Assembly: GCA_038043185.1 (NCBI GenBank)
Contig: JBBTCO010000003.1
Span: 1-64,000, forward strand
Direction of reading: 5' to 3'
Source of the DNA: UBA5009 sp038043185
GTDB lineage: Bacteria > Bdellovibrionota > Bdellovibrionia > Bdellovibrionales > Bdellovibrionaceae
Length of the DNA stretch: 64,000 nt
Shown: positions 1 through 8,628 of the stretch, in pieces
Numbering within the stretch: position 1 is the first letter of the stretch
How the letters are laid out: each line of letters begins with the position of its first letter
The notes under the pieces: generated by a model
The model's input: only the letters and a program-made list of their open reading frames with translations
Databases searched by the model: none
Told to the model about the DNA's origin: nothing
Program-made: the position numbers and the translations under genes

Positions 1-1055
1 GGGTTTTAGGATTGCAATTTCATCCTGAAGTGGCTCATACAGAATACGGCTCGGAAGTACTTTTGAACTTTGCTGACTTTTGTGAAGCCAAATCATCTTG
101 GCATGCTCCACATATGGTCGAAACTCTAAAAACAAATATTTTACAAACTGTTGGGAATCAATCCCATGTGTTGTGCGCTTTAAGTGGAGGAGTTGATTCA
201 ACAGTCGTTGCAACTTTACTGACTCGTACTTTAGGACGGGAACGAGTTCATTGTGTTTTTGTAAATAATGGTTTGCTCAGGAAAAATGAATTTACCAGCG
301 TCTTAAAAAACTACGAAGGCCTTGGCCTAAATGTTCGGGGCATTGATGCAAGTAAAGAATTTCTTGAAGGACTTAAGGGATTGAGTGATCCCGAAGCAAA
401 AAGAAAAATGATTGGAAAGCTGTTCATTGAAATATTTGAAAAATCTTTAGACCCCAAGTGGCCGTTAGACTTTTTAGCGCAAGGAACATTATACCCTGAT
501 GTGATCGAGAGTATTTCCAGTGTAGGCGGAAGTGTGACGATTAAAAGCCATCATAATGTGGGTGGGCTTCCTGAAAAAATGAAATTAAAATTACTAGAAC
601 CAGTTCGTTTGCTTTTTAAAGACGAAGTTCGAAAGATTGGCGCAGAGTTAGGGCTGGAAAAATCTTTGTTATGGCGACACCCTTTCCCTGGGCCAGGTCT
701 TGCCATTCGAGTTATTGGCGATATCACAGAAAAAAAATTGGAAATTCTTCGGGAAGCCGACGATATTTTTATATCCACTCTGAAAGAAAAAAATCTGTAC
801 GATAAAATTTGGCAAGCTTTTTGTGTGTTATTACCCATTCACACTGTTGGTGTTCAAGGTGATGGACGAACTTATGATCAAGTTTTATCCTTGCGAGCTG
901 TGACCTCCAGTGATGGTATGACCGCAGATTGGTATCCCTTCGAGCATGAATTCCTACGCGAGGTTTCTAATCGAATTACCAATCGTGTGCGTGGCATCAG
1001 TCGAGTTGTCTATGATGTCACCAGTAAACCTCCAGCGACGATCGAGTGGGAATAA
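1..1055 (+). CDS. guaA: GMP synthase (glutamine-hydrolysing), 3' part
   Basis: Converts XMP to GMP using glutamine and ATP, the last step of guanylate synthesis. The window opens inside the gene: the frame reads V-L-G-L-QFHPEV from the first bases, so the true start lies upstream. QFHPE is the end of the class I amidotransferase domain and supplies the His and Glu of its triad. The ATP pyrophosphatase domain follows with the P-loop LSGGVDST, and the dimerisation domain ends in the family-typical SKPPATIEWE. Only the N-terminal part of the amidotransferase domain, including its Cys, is missing. The stop lies 2 nt before the dnaE start, so the two are probably co-transcribed. Identity is essentially certain. 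Confidence 0.97.
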   Translation, partial: VLGLQFHPEVAHTEYGSEVLLNFADFCEAKSSWHAPHMVETLKTNILQTVGNQSHVLCALSGGVDSTVVATLLTRTLGRERVHCVFVNNGLLRKNEFTSVLKNYEGLGLNVRGIDASKEFLEGLKGLSDPEAKRKMIGKLFIEIFEKSLDPKWPLDFLAQGTLYPDVIESISSVGGSVTIKSHHNVGGLPEKMKLKLLEPVRLLFKDEVRKIGAELGLEKSLLWRHPFPGPGLAIRVIGDITEKKLEILREADDIFISTLKEKNLYDKIWQAFCVLLPIHTVGVQGDGRTYDQVLSLRAVTSSDGMTADWYPFEHEFLREVSNRITNRVRGISRVVYDVTSKPPATIEWE

Positions 1056-1057
1056 GC

Positions 1058-4000
1058 ATGAGCTTTGTTCATTTGCATGTTCATTCTGAATATTCTCTCT
1101 TAGAAGCCGCTTGTAGAATCAAAACCCTGGCGAAAAAAACAGGGGAATTGGGTATGCCGGCCGTAGCACTTACTGATAACGGCAATATGTTTGCGGCCAT
1201 TGAGTTTTATTCTGCGTGCAAAGATAATAATGTTAAACCCATCTTGGGTATGGATGCTTATCTGGCGCCAGGATCTCGCTTAGAAAAAAAACAAGATCGT
1301 GATTCTGTTCAGCAAGGGCCACGTCGCTTAGTTCTTTTAGCGCAAAATCTAAATGGTTATCAAAATCTTTGCAAACTTTCGACCATTGGTTATCAAGAAG
1401 GATTTTACTGGAAACCTCGCATCGATTATGAAGTCATAACTAAACACAATCAGGATTTGATTTGTCTCACAGGCGGTCTTCGCGGCGAGATCGCCGAAGC
1501 TTTTCTTAAAGAAGGTCCTGATGTTGCATTGGAAAAAATTAGAAATTTAAAGAATATTTTTAATGATCGTTTGTATCTTGAAATGAATCGAACTGGACTT
1601 CCGGCATGGAAAAAACTCAATGAATTTATTCTTGAGGCTTCAAAAATATTATCGGTTCCTGTTGTCGCAACAAATGACGTTCATTATGTGACACCGGATG
1701 ATCAAATCGCACAAGAAGTTTTAATTTGTATTGGTACAAACAAAACCTTACAGGATGAATCTCGGTTTCGTTTGGGAACGAGCGAATTTTATTTTAAAAC
1801 CGCCGAAGAAATGACAGCCCTTTTTAAGGATGTTCCGGAAGCAATTAGCAACACTTTGGAAATTGCCAATCGTTGCGATGTCAAATTTAAGATGAAAGAT
1901 GAAAATGGAAAACCCATTTACCATCTTCCTTCTTTCCCCACTGAACTTGGAGCTACTCTTAAAGATGAAATTGCACAGCGAGCTCGCCTTGGGCTTGAAC
2001 AAAGACTGGAAGAATCTTTGTCACGACAGGAACCTATTCCCGAAGATAAAATTCCCGTTTATCATGAACGCTTGAATTTCGAACTTTCTGTTATTGATCG
2101 CATGGGCTTCAATGGTTATTTTTTAATTGTTCAAGATTTTATAAATTGGGCAAAAAACAATGATATTCCTGTGGGCCCTGGTCGAGGATCGGGAGCTGGT
2201 TCATTAGTTGCCTACAGTCTTCGCATCACTGATCTTGATCCTATTCCTCACTTTTTACTCTTCGAGCGTTTCTTAAATCCAGAACGTATTTCGATGCCCG
2301 ATTTCGATATCGATTTTTGTCAGGATCGTCGGCAAGAAGTCATTCAGTACGTAACCGAAAAATACGGTGCGGCTTCGGTTTCTCAAATTATCACTTATGG
2401 AAAACTACAAACTCGTGCCGCACTTAAAGATGTCGGACGAGTTTTGGGAATGACTTTTCCCGAAGTCGATGTCGTCAGCAAATTAATTCCCGACAAATTA
2501 GGTATAACTCTTAAAGAGTCTCTCGAGATGGAGCCGCGAATTCGCGAAATGATGGAATCCGATCCACAAATTGCAACACTCTTGGATCTCGCTCAAAGGG
2601 TGGAAGGCCTGGTTCGTCATGCAGGAATTCATGCCGCAGGAGTCATCATTGCCGATGGTGAGCTAATCAAACATGCTCCTCTTTATAAAGGGGCCGAAGG
2701 CGAAAATGTTGTTCAATACGACATGAAACATGCCGAAAAAATTGGTTTGATTAAGTTCGACTTTTTGGGATTAAAAACTTTGACTCATATCAATCATGCG
2801 CTTCATATGATCGAAGCCAATCGTGGAAAAAAAATCGCCGCAAAAGATATTCCGATCAACGATCCAGGGATTTACGAATTAATGTCGAGAGGAGACACTG
2901 CCGGAGTCTTTCAATTTGAGGGTGACGGCATCACCGACGCGACAAAAAAAATTAAACCTACAGGTTTTGCAGATATAACCGCAATTACCTCTTTGTATCG
3001 TCCTGGTCCGATGGCGAACATTCCGGATTTTACTAAAAGAAAAAATGGTGAGAACCCAGTTGAGTATTTGATCGACGACACTAAAGAAATTTTACAAGAG
3101 ACCTTTGGAATCATGGTTTACCAAGAGCAAGTTATGGGAATTGCTTCAAAGATTGCCGGTTACAGTCTTGGAGAAGCAGATATGCTTCGTCGGGCCATGG
3201 GTAAAAAGATTAAATCCGAGATGGATCAACATCGTGAAAGATTTAAAAAAGGCGCTCAGATCCACGGTCACGATCCAAAAAAATCAGATGAGTTGTTTGA
3301 TCTGATGTATAAATTCGCTGATTATGGTTTTAATAAGTCCCATGCCGCCGCTTATTGCGTGATTACGGCTCAAACAGCTTGGATAAAAAATTATTATCCT
3401 GCCGAATTTTTTGCGGCTTTGCTGTCGACCGAGATCAGTGACATGGATAAAGTTGTTAAATACGTTAAAGATGCGCAGAAGCGCGGACTTAAAATTTTGC
3501 CTCCACATGTGAATGTTTCCAATTATCTTTTTACCGTCAAAGCAGATGACGTTTATTTCGGTCTTGGAGCCATTAAGGGTGTGGGACAAGCCGCAGTGGA
3601 CGCAATTATTGAAGCGCGGGAAGCTCAGCCAGACAAAAAATTTAACACTCTTGAAGATTTTTTTAATTCCTTGGATTTACGTCGCGTTAACAAAAAAGTC
3701 ATCGAGTGTTTAATCAAAGCCGGCGCTCTGGATGGATTTAACGCTCATCGGGCGCAATTGATCGGTGGGTATCAAGCCTTTCTTGACCGCGCTCTGGGGA
3801 TCAACAAAGACCGATTGTCAGGACAAACTTCTTTGTTTGATTTAGACCCTTCAGAAGTACCTGAAGTTAAATTATCCGAATGTAAACCTTGGGCAAGAAC
3901 CGCTTCCTTGGCTTTTGAAAAAGAAGTTTTGGGCTTTTATTTGAGCGACCATCCTTTGAAAGGCTATGAAAGAATAGCACAAATATGGACTTCGGGAATG

Positions 4001-4591
4001 ACCAGTGATTTGGCTCGTCTCGCGCAAGAATCACCGTCCTTGGCCTCTTCACCTAATCCAAACCCCTATGAACGAAGAAAAGATCAAAAACGTCGAGTCA
4101 TTCTTGTTGGTTTAATTACCGAACTGAAAGAACTGATCACTAAAAAAGGGACTCGAATGGCTTTTGCCAAGATCGAAGACCTAGCCGGAAGTTGTGAGTT
4201 GGTGATTTTTCCAGATACTTTTGCAAAATATGAAGCTCTTTGTCGGGAAGAAGGACCGGTCTTGATCGCTGGTCTCTTGGAGTCTGGCGAAGGAAATATT
4301 AAAATTATGGTCGATAGTATTTCAACTATGGATGAGGTTTTAAAGAAAACCAAAAGAGTCGTGATGCGATTGGACCGTGTCCAAGTCGACGAATATGAAA
4401 AGTTAAATTCCATATTGCAGGGTCACCCGGGGAGTACATTGGTGGATTTTGAAATTCTTCTTCCAGATGGGAAGCAAAAAGTGAAAATGGATTTAGAAAA
4501 ACCTTTATCGGTACAGATGAGCAATGATTTTTTTGAGTCTGTTCAAACGGAGCTCGGACGCACCGATTTTATCGAATTGAGGCCCTCGTGA
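1058..4591 (+). CDS. dnaE: DNA polymerase III subunit alpha
   Basis: Catalytic subunit of the replicative polymerase, 1177 aa, close to the size of E. coli DnaE. In order: an N-terminal PHP domain opening with HLHVHSEYS; the palm with GPGRGSGAGS and PDFDIDF, giving catalytic Asp415 and Asp417, and a third Asp in KFDFLGLK at Asp568; helix-hairpin-helix repeats; a QTSLF beta-clamp binding motif at 923-927; and an OB-fold near residues 1005-1080. ATG 1058 is preferred to the in-frame GTG at 1046, because the protein then begins MSFVHLHVHS as in the family and does not overlap guaA. The stop TGA shares bases with the GTG start of the next gene (GTGA), so translation is coupled to the secreted protein downstream. 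Confidence 0.97.
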   Translation: MSFVHLHVHSEYSLLEAACRIKTLAKKTGELGMPAVALTDNGNMFAAIEFYSACKDNNVKPILGMDAYLAPGSRLEKKQDRDSVQQGPRRLVLLAQNLNGYQNLCKLSTIGYQEGFYWKPRIDYEVITKHNQDLICLTGGLRGEIAEAFLKEGPDVALEKIRNLKNIFNDRLYLEMNRTGLPAWKKLNEFILEASKILSVPVVATNDVHYVTPDDQIAQEVLICIGTNKTLQDESRFRLGTSEFYFKTAEEMTALFKDVPEAISNTLEIANRCDVKFKMKDENGKPIYHLPSFPTELGATLKDEIAQRARLGLEQRLEESLSRQEPIPEDKIPVYHERLNFELSVIDRMGFNGYFLIVQDFINWAKNNDIPVGPGRGSGAGSLVAYSLRITDLDPIPHFLLFERFLNPERISMPDFDIDFCQDRRQEVIQYVTEKYGAASVSQIITYGKLQTRAALKDVGRVLGMTFPEVDVVSKLIPDKLGITLKESLEMEPRIREMMESDPQIATLLDLAQRVEGLVRHAGIHAAGVIIADGELIKHAPLYKGAEGENVVQYDMKHAEKIGLIKFDFLGLKTLTHINHALHMIEANRGKKIAAKDIPINDPGIYELMSRGDTAGVFQFEGDGITDATKKIKPTGFADITAITSLYRPGPMANIPDFTKRKNGENPVEYLIDDTKEILQETFGIMVYQEQVMGIASKIAGYSLGEADMLRRAMGKKIKSEMDQHRERFKKGAQIHGHDPKKSDELFDLMYKFADYGFNKSHAAAYCVITAQTAWIKNYYPAEFFAALLSTEISDMDKVVKYVKDAQKRGLKILPPHVNVSNYLFTVKADDVYFGLGAIKGVGQAAVDAIIEAREAQPDKKFNTLEDFFNSLDLRRVNKKVIECLIKAGALDGFNAHRAQLIGGYQAFLDRALGINKDRLSGQTSLFDLDPSEVPEVKLSECKPWARTASLAFEKEVLGFYLSDHPLKGYERIAQIWTSGMTSDLARLAQESPSLASSPNPNPYERRKDQKRRVILVGLITELKELITKKGTRMAFAKIEDLAGSCELVIFPDTFAKYEALCREEGPVLIAGLLESGEGNIKIMVDSISTMDEVLKKTKRVVMRLDRVQVDEYEKLNSILQGHPGSTLVDFEILLPDGKQKVKMDLEKPLSVQMSNDFFESVQTELGRTDFIELRPS

Positions 4592-5775
4592 TAAACAAGA
4601 TATTTTTTTTAGTTACTTTATTTTTCTTTGTGGGGACAAATTTAGTACAGGCTCAAGAAATTGTTAACTTAGTTGAAAAATCAATCACCGGAGATTCGGA
4701 TGATCCCAGTGAAGTTGTCGCAAAAAAAGAAATTCAAGAAGAAGCTATTAATAAGGTTACCGAAGAAATTCTAAAAGATCTTATTGGTTCCGAACGAGTG
4801 AGTAAAAACAATGCCTTAATTCAAAATAAAATCTACCGTCAATGGACAAAATACATCCCTTACATAAAAAATAACGAAATCATTTTAAAAGATAAAAAAT
4901 TTCATATGACGGTACAGATGAAATTATCAGTATCAAATTTGCGTTCACTACTGAAGTTGCAAGGTTTGTTAATTGAAGACTCAACCACGCCAATTTTTAT
5001 TCCTCTGGTGACTTTTGTTGACCGAGTGAATGCTCAACAGTACCAATGGTGGAGAGCCGAAGTTTATAAAAATTCGACATTTCTAAATTTACAAAATCAA
5101 AAATTTGAAAAAACTTTGGGCCAAGCCTTTTTTAAAAGCGGTTTGAATCTGATTGAACCCAGCTCTCAAAAATTACATGAGCAGATTCCCTTTGCTTTTC
5201 AAAATGAAAACTGGACCCTTGAAGACGATCAATTTTTAGCACTCTATTTCCTGTCAAATGTTGTGTTGGATGGACAAGTGGTCATTGAAAAACATCCTGA
5301 TTTACGTGATGTTTATAAAATTGATTTTAAAATCGCAGCGATTCAAGTCAACAATGGACGGTCTCTGGCAGAACTGCAACGGCGAGTGGATACTGAAAAA
5401 GGTTCATATAATATGGTTGTTGAAAAGAAGATGAATGAGTTACTTGAAACTCTTATGGCGGATCTGTCTACTCAAGTTTTTGATGTTTGGCAAAGAGGTT
5501 CTATTGGCGCTACTTTAATCCGTTTATCCTTGAAGGGAAAACTAAGCCCATTAAATCAAGAAGCCTTAAAGGAAAAGCTTAAATCCAATATCACTCAGAT
5601 TAAAAATATCAAAGAACGTTTGATTTCGACAGATATGCTCGTTTATGAAATTGACACCACTTCAAATCCAAAAGAGTTGTCGCAAAAGATACAGGATTTA
5701 AAAATTCCAGGCTTTCAACTGCAAAAACTCAACGACACTGACAAAGAGATCGCATTTCAAATTTTAGGGGGCTAA
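4588..5775 (+). CDS. exported protein of unknown function
   Basis: 395 aa, starting at a GTG that overlaps the dnaE stop by 4 bases. The N-terminus (MINKIFFLVTLFFFVGTNLVQAQ) is a clear signal peptide cleaved near residue 22. The mature part is charged and helical. Around residues 45-110 an AINKVTEEILKDLIGSERVSKN stretch followed by a basic strand faintly recalls the N-terminal domain of FlgT-like proteins, but I see no diagnostic motif. It lies 3 nt ahead of the CsgG/FlgT-like lipoprotein, so a shared envelope role is a reasonable inference. No enzyme signature is visible and the function is unassigned. Confidence 0.85.
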   Translation: MINKIFFLVTLFFFVGTNLVQAQEIVNLVEKSITGDSDDPSEVVAKKEIQEEAINKVTEEILKDLIGSERVSKNNALIQNKIYRQWTKYIPYIKNNEIILKDKKFHMTVQMKLSVSNLRSLLKLQGLLIEDSTTPIFIPLVTFVDRVNAQQYQWWRAEVYKNSTFLNLQNQKFEKTLGQAFFKSGLNLIEPSSQKLHEQIPFAFQNENWTLEDDQFLALYFLSNVVLDGQVVIEKHPDLRDVYKIDFKIAAIQVNNGRSLAELQRRVDTEKGSYNMVVEKKMNELLETLMADLSTQVFDVWQRGSIGATLIRLSLKGKLSPLNQEALKEKLKSNITQIKNIKERLISTDMLVYEIDTTSNPKELSQKIQDLKIPGFQLQKLNDTDKEIAFQILGG

Positions 5776-5778
5776 AAG

Positions 5779-6708
5779 ATGTATTCAAAATTATTTTTAT
5801 TTTTTATTATTTGTTCAGCTTTAGGCTGTTCACTATTTGAAACAAAACAAAACCTTCCCCGAAAAGAAATTAAAGATTGGAATCCTTCTAAAGCCGTTGA
5901 CACAGGTTCTCCGCGAAAACGTTTGGCTCTTTTGCCTTTCCTTGACAAGAACCCCAATCATCCTACTGATTTCAAAGAATCGTCTCGCCGCGCTCTGATG
6001 CTTGATCTTAATAAGTCAGGTAATCTTATAGCAATGTCAGCCGACGAATTTAATTTGGATCTTACCAAAAAATTAGCTGATGGAACCTACGATATGAAAG
6101 AACTGACTAAACAAACAAAAGATACCGGCGTGTCCGCATTTCTGGTTGGCCAAATTGTCGCTGTTCGAATTGAATCCAAAGCTGGGCAAATCGGTATTAT
6201 TCGCAAATTAAAAACAGGAATTGAAGTGGATGTGCAAGTCAAAGTGGCTTCCATTCGTGGTGGCAAAGAAATATTCAATACTGTTAAGACCGTTCGCATG
6301 GAAGATGAAAATGTACGCGTCGCTGAAAGAGTCGATACCGATAGATTCGTCAAAGCAAATACGGAATTAATCCAAGTGATGATCAAAGATGCCTTTTTAG
6401 AATTTACTTCACAAATTATTGCTTCTCTTGATCGCATCACCTGGGAAGGCCGTATTGCTGCTGTTCAAGGCGACCGTCTCTTTTTAAATGTGGGAAGAAT
6501 CTCGGGACTTCAAGTGGGTGACCTTCTTAAAGTCTCAGAAGATGGTGATGATATTTACGATCCTGATTCGGGAGTTCATATCGGAAAGAGTCCGGGTCGC
6601 TTAAAGGGAACTTTAGAAATCATTAGTTATTTCGGCACGGATGGTTCTATTGCAGTTATTCATTCGGGAGCTGGTTTTAAAGAGAATGACAAAGTGGAAG
6701 TTTACTAG
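5779..6708 (+). CDS. CsgG/FlgT-like lipoprotein
   Basis: 309 aa. A lipoprotein signal (LFFIICSALGC, Cys at residue 17) predicts attachment to a membrane. Residues 45-215 follow the CsgG/FlgT-middle pattern: LALLPF, then LMLDLNKSGNLIAMSADEF, then TGVSAFLVGQIVAVRIE. The C-terminal about 85 residues (AVQGDRLFLNVGRISGLQVGDLLKVSEDG) match the small beta domain seen at the end of FlgT and related proteins. The likely role is an outer-membrane-associated assembly factor, possibly flagellar. The start has a GGGGGC-rich region 5 nt upstream. The stop TAG shares one base with the lipB start. Family resemblance is moderate; the exact role is unknown. Confidence 0.75.
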   Translation: MYSKLFLFFIICSALGCSLFETKQNLPRKEIKDWNPSKAVDTGSPRKRLALLPFLDKNPNHPTDFKESSRRALMLDLNKSGNLIAMSADEFNLDLTKKLADGTYDMKELTKQTKDTGVSAFLVGQIVAVRIESKAGQIGIIRKLKTGIEVDVQVKVASIRGGKEIFNTVKTVRMEDENVRVAERVDTDRFVKANTELIQVMIKDAFLEFTSQIIASLDRITWEGRIAAVQGDRLFLNVGRISGLQVGDLLKVSEDGDDIYDPDSGVHIGKSPGRLKGTLEIISYFGTDGSIAVIHSGAGFKENDKVEVY

Positions 6709-7349
6709 TGCGATTGATTTGGTGGGGCCAGCAGAATTATGAAAAAATTCAACAACTTCAAAAAGAAAAGGTTGTTGAATTGGCTGGTCAACAACAGGTG
6801 GAAATTTGGGGTCTTGAGTTTGAACCCACGGTCACTTTGGGTCTACGGGGTCGTCGCGAACAAGATTTAAAAATTTGCAATGACCAACAATTCCAAGTTT
6901 TACAAACGGATCGGGGAGGCCGGGCCACACTTCATTCCCCAGGGCAGTTGGTGATTTTTCCAATGCTTGATCTCAAAAGCTATAAAATAGGTGTGCAAAA
7001 TTTTGTCGAACTTTTGTTTCGCACAACTCAAAGCTGTTTAAAAAAGTACTCAGTCGAATCGCACTGGAAAACCTCTGAAGCGGGGGTTTACACGTCTTTG
7101 GGAAAAATTGCTTTCTGTGGTTTAAAAATCGATTCTGGAGTCGTTCGCCATGGTCTTTCCATCAACATTAGCAATGACCTGAAGCTATTCGATTCCTTGG
7201 TGCCCTGTGGAAACTCAGCACTTTCCTTGGATCGTCTGATCGATCATTGCAACGACCAAGCTTCCCATTCGCTTGTTTCGCCAGAATTATTTTTGCAGGA
7301 TTGGTTCGAATGTTTTAGTGATGAATGGAAAAGAGTGAGTTTTTCTTGA
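6708..7349 (+). CDS. lipB: octanoyl-[ACP]:protein N-octanoyltransferase
   Basis: Transfers octanoate from acyl-carrier protein to the lipoyl domains of 2-oxoacid dehydrogenases and GcvH, the first step of lipoate synthesis. It is 213 aa, the usual length. Visible motifs are TDRGGRATLHSPGQLV (the family has RGG..T.HGPGQ), the catalytic Lys133 in GKIAFCGLKI and the catalytic Cys167 in LVPCGNS, plus HGLSINI. The His-Ser change in HSPGQ, where HGPGQ is usual, is small. It starts with GTG overlapping the previous stop by one base, so it is the last gene of the dnaE run. lipA is not in the window. Confidence 0.93.
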   Translation: MRLIWWGQQNYEKIQQLQKEKVVELAGQQQVEIWGLEFEPTVTLGLRGRREQDLKICNDQQFQVLQTDRGGRATLHSPGQLVIFPMLDLKSYKIGVQNFVELLFRTTQSCLKKYSVESHWKTSEAGVYTSLGKIAFCGLKIDSGVVRHGLSINISNDLKLFDSLVPCGNSALSLDRLIDHCNDQASHSLVSPELFLQDWFECFSDEWKRVSFS

Positions 7350-7374
7350 ACTGAGAGTATGGGTTTGCTATACA
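7346..7374 (+). promoter_or_regulatory. sigma70-type promoter of tRNA-Val
   Basis: TTGAAC (7346-7351), a 17-bp spacer, then TATACA (7369-7374): near-consensus elements with ideal spacing. The predicted start near 7381 lies about 12 nt before the tRNA. The -35 hexamer overlaps the lipB stop codon. Confidence 0.75.
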
Positions 7375-7392
7375 AAGTAGAAATATCTACGC

Positions 7393-7468
7393 GCGATCTT
7401 AGCTCAGTTGGTAGAGTACTTGCATGACATGCAAGGTGTCACAGGTTCGAGTCCTGTAGATCGCACCA
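7393..7468 (+). tRNA. tRNA-Val (anticodon GAC)
   Basis: A complete 76-nt cloverleaf. The acceptor arm GCGATCT pairs perfectly with AGATCGC; the D arm is GCTC/GAGT; the anticodon stem CTTGC/GCAAG encloses the loop ATGACAT with anticodon GAC; the T arm is ACAGG-TTCGAGT-CCTGT. The discriminator is A and the 3' CCA is encoded. GAC reads GUC and GUU valine codons. It has its own promoter just upstream and is a single gene rather than part of a cluster. Confidence 0.96.
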
Positions 7469-7497
7469 ATCTTTCTTAAAAGACAGAATGCAGACTT

Positions 7498-7566
7498 CAG
7501 AATTCGGTACAGTATTCAGAATACAGTTAACAGTATTCTGAATACTGATCTGTATACTGAATTCTG
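7498..7566. repeat. large nested palindrome between tRNA-Val and a minus-strand gene
   Basis: AGTATTCAGAATAC (7511-7524) and its exact complement (7533-7546) are separated by 8 nt. Outside them CAGAATTC (7498-7505) pairs with GAATTCTG (7559-7566). The whole is built from variants of one unit (CAGAATTC, CAGTATTC, CAGAATAC). It ends 3 nt from the stop of the minus-strand nuclease gene, so it probably acts as a two-way transcription end, although no T-run follows. Confidence 0.7.
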
Positions 7567-7569
7567 TAT

Positions 7570-8628
7570 TTATTTTCCGTGAGCTTCAGGCAATATAATT
7601 TCCGTCGATATATCCACAACTACAGGATAATGATCCGATGGAATCATATTAATAAGTTCAGGCGGTGTGTCCATGGGCAAAGGCCCGTTTCTACCATTTA
7701 TCTTATAAGGATAAACAAAAGCTTGTTTTACAAAAGGAGCTAGGGAAGGACTCATCATAATAGCATCTACTTGCCGCAGAACTCTTCGCCCCTCTTTTCC
7801 AAGGAAATAACTTGTAGCTCTTCTAGAAAAAGGAACATTAGCGATATCAAAAGCTTCTTTCAATTGATTTAATAGCGGTTGTACTTCTGAACCAGGTTTA
7901 ATGGTTGCATTAAAATCTCCACCCAAAATTAGAGGAACATTTTCGCCAAATTCCTTTTTAAGAGATATAATAATTTTTTCCATAGCCGACATTTCAGCGC
8001 GTTTTAATGATGCTGAATTTGGATCATTTTTTCTACTTGCTTTGGAATGACCATGGGCTCCTAACGCAATCATAAAGGGTTGTTTTTCATTCTTACGTCG
8101 AAAAATCAAAGCTGGGAAATCTCGTGTAAAAAGAATTTCTTCCTGGTTATTATTCGATGGATTTTTCCATTTCATGTCTCGATGAGTTCTTGTCTCTACG
8201 TCAACAGGAATGTCTTCTTTAATTAAAAATCCAATTTGCCTTTGGTCATTGCCTTCAAATAAAAAATGAGTCCATTGATTTTTTAATTTTGCGCTGGCAA
8301 GATACTCCATAGAAACTTGATTTACTTCTAGAAGGATCACAAGATCAGGCTGGGTATCCTTGATTAATTCAGGAATAGCATCAACCATTGCTTCGACTGT
8401 ATCTGAAATCGGAAGTGCTTCATTTGGCTTCTGTTCGATATTCTTTAAGTGTTTTTTTACTTTTAAAAAGTAATCTTCCGCATTCAACGACATAAACCTC
8501 ATGCTTTTAATTTTATTTAGTTCTCGATAATTATAAAAAACTTTAGAACAAGATTGAGCATAAGTAATAGAATCGCTAAATAAAATACCAGCCAATAAAC
8601 CGATGCTAATTAAAATAAATTTTTTCAT
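7570..8628 (-). CDS. exported endonuclease/exonuclease/phosphatase-family protein
   Basis: 352 aa. A signal peptide (MKKFILISIGLLAGILF...YA) is followed by SCSKVF. The EEP fold (DNase I, ExoIII and lipid phosphatase family) is shown by FMSLNAED, the metal-binding Glu in LVILLEVN, GAHGHSK, GGDFNAT, VDAIMMS and the terminal SDHYPV, so the active site looks complete. The substrate could be DNA, RNA or a phospholipid head group and is not readable from sequence. The start ATG overlaps the stop of the upstream Toprim gene (ATGA), so the two are translated together. Exported action with an exported Toprim partner suggests extracellular or periplasmic nucleic-acid processing, which is inference. Confidence 0.88.
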   Translation of the reverse strand: MKKFILISIGLLAGILFSDSITYAQSCSKVFYNYRELNKIKSMRFMSLNAEDYFLKVKKHLKNIEQKPNEALPISDTVEAMVDAIPELIKDTQPDLVILLEVNQVSMEYLASAKLKNQWTHFLFEGNDQRQIGFLIKEDIPVDVETRTHRDMKWKNPSNNNQEEILFTRDFPALIFRRKNEKQPFMIALGAHGHSKASRKNDPNSASLKRAEMSAMEKIIISLKKEFGENVPLILGGDFNATIKPGSEVQPLLNQLKEAFDIANVPFSRRATSYFLGKEGRRVLRQVDAIMMSPSLAPFVKQAFVYPYKINGRNGPLPMDTPPELINMIPSDHYPVVVDISTEIILPEAHGK

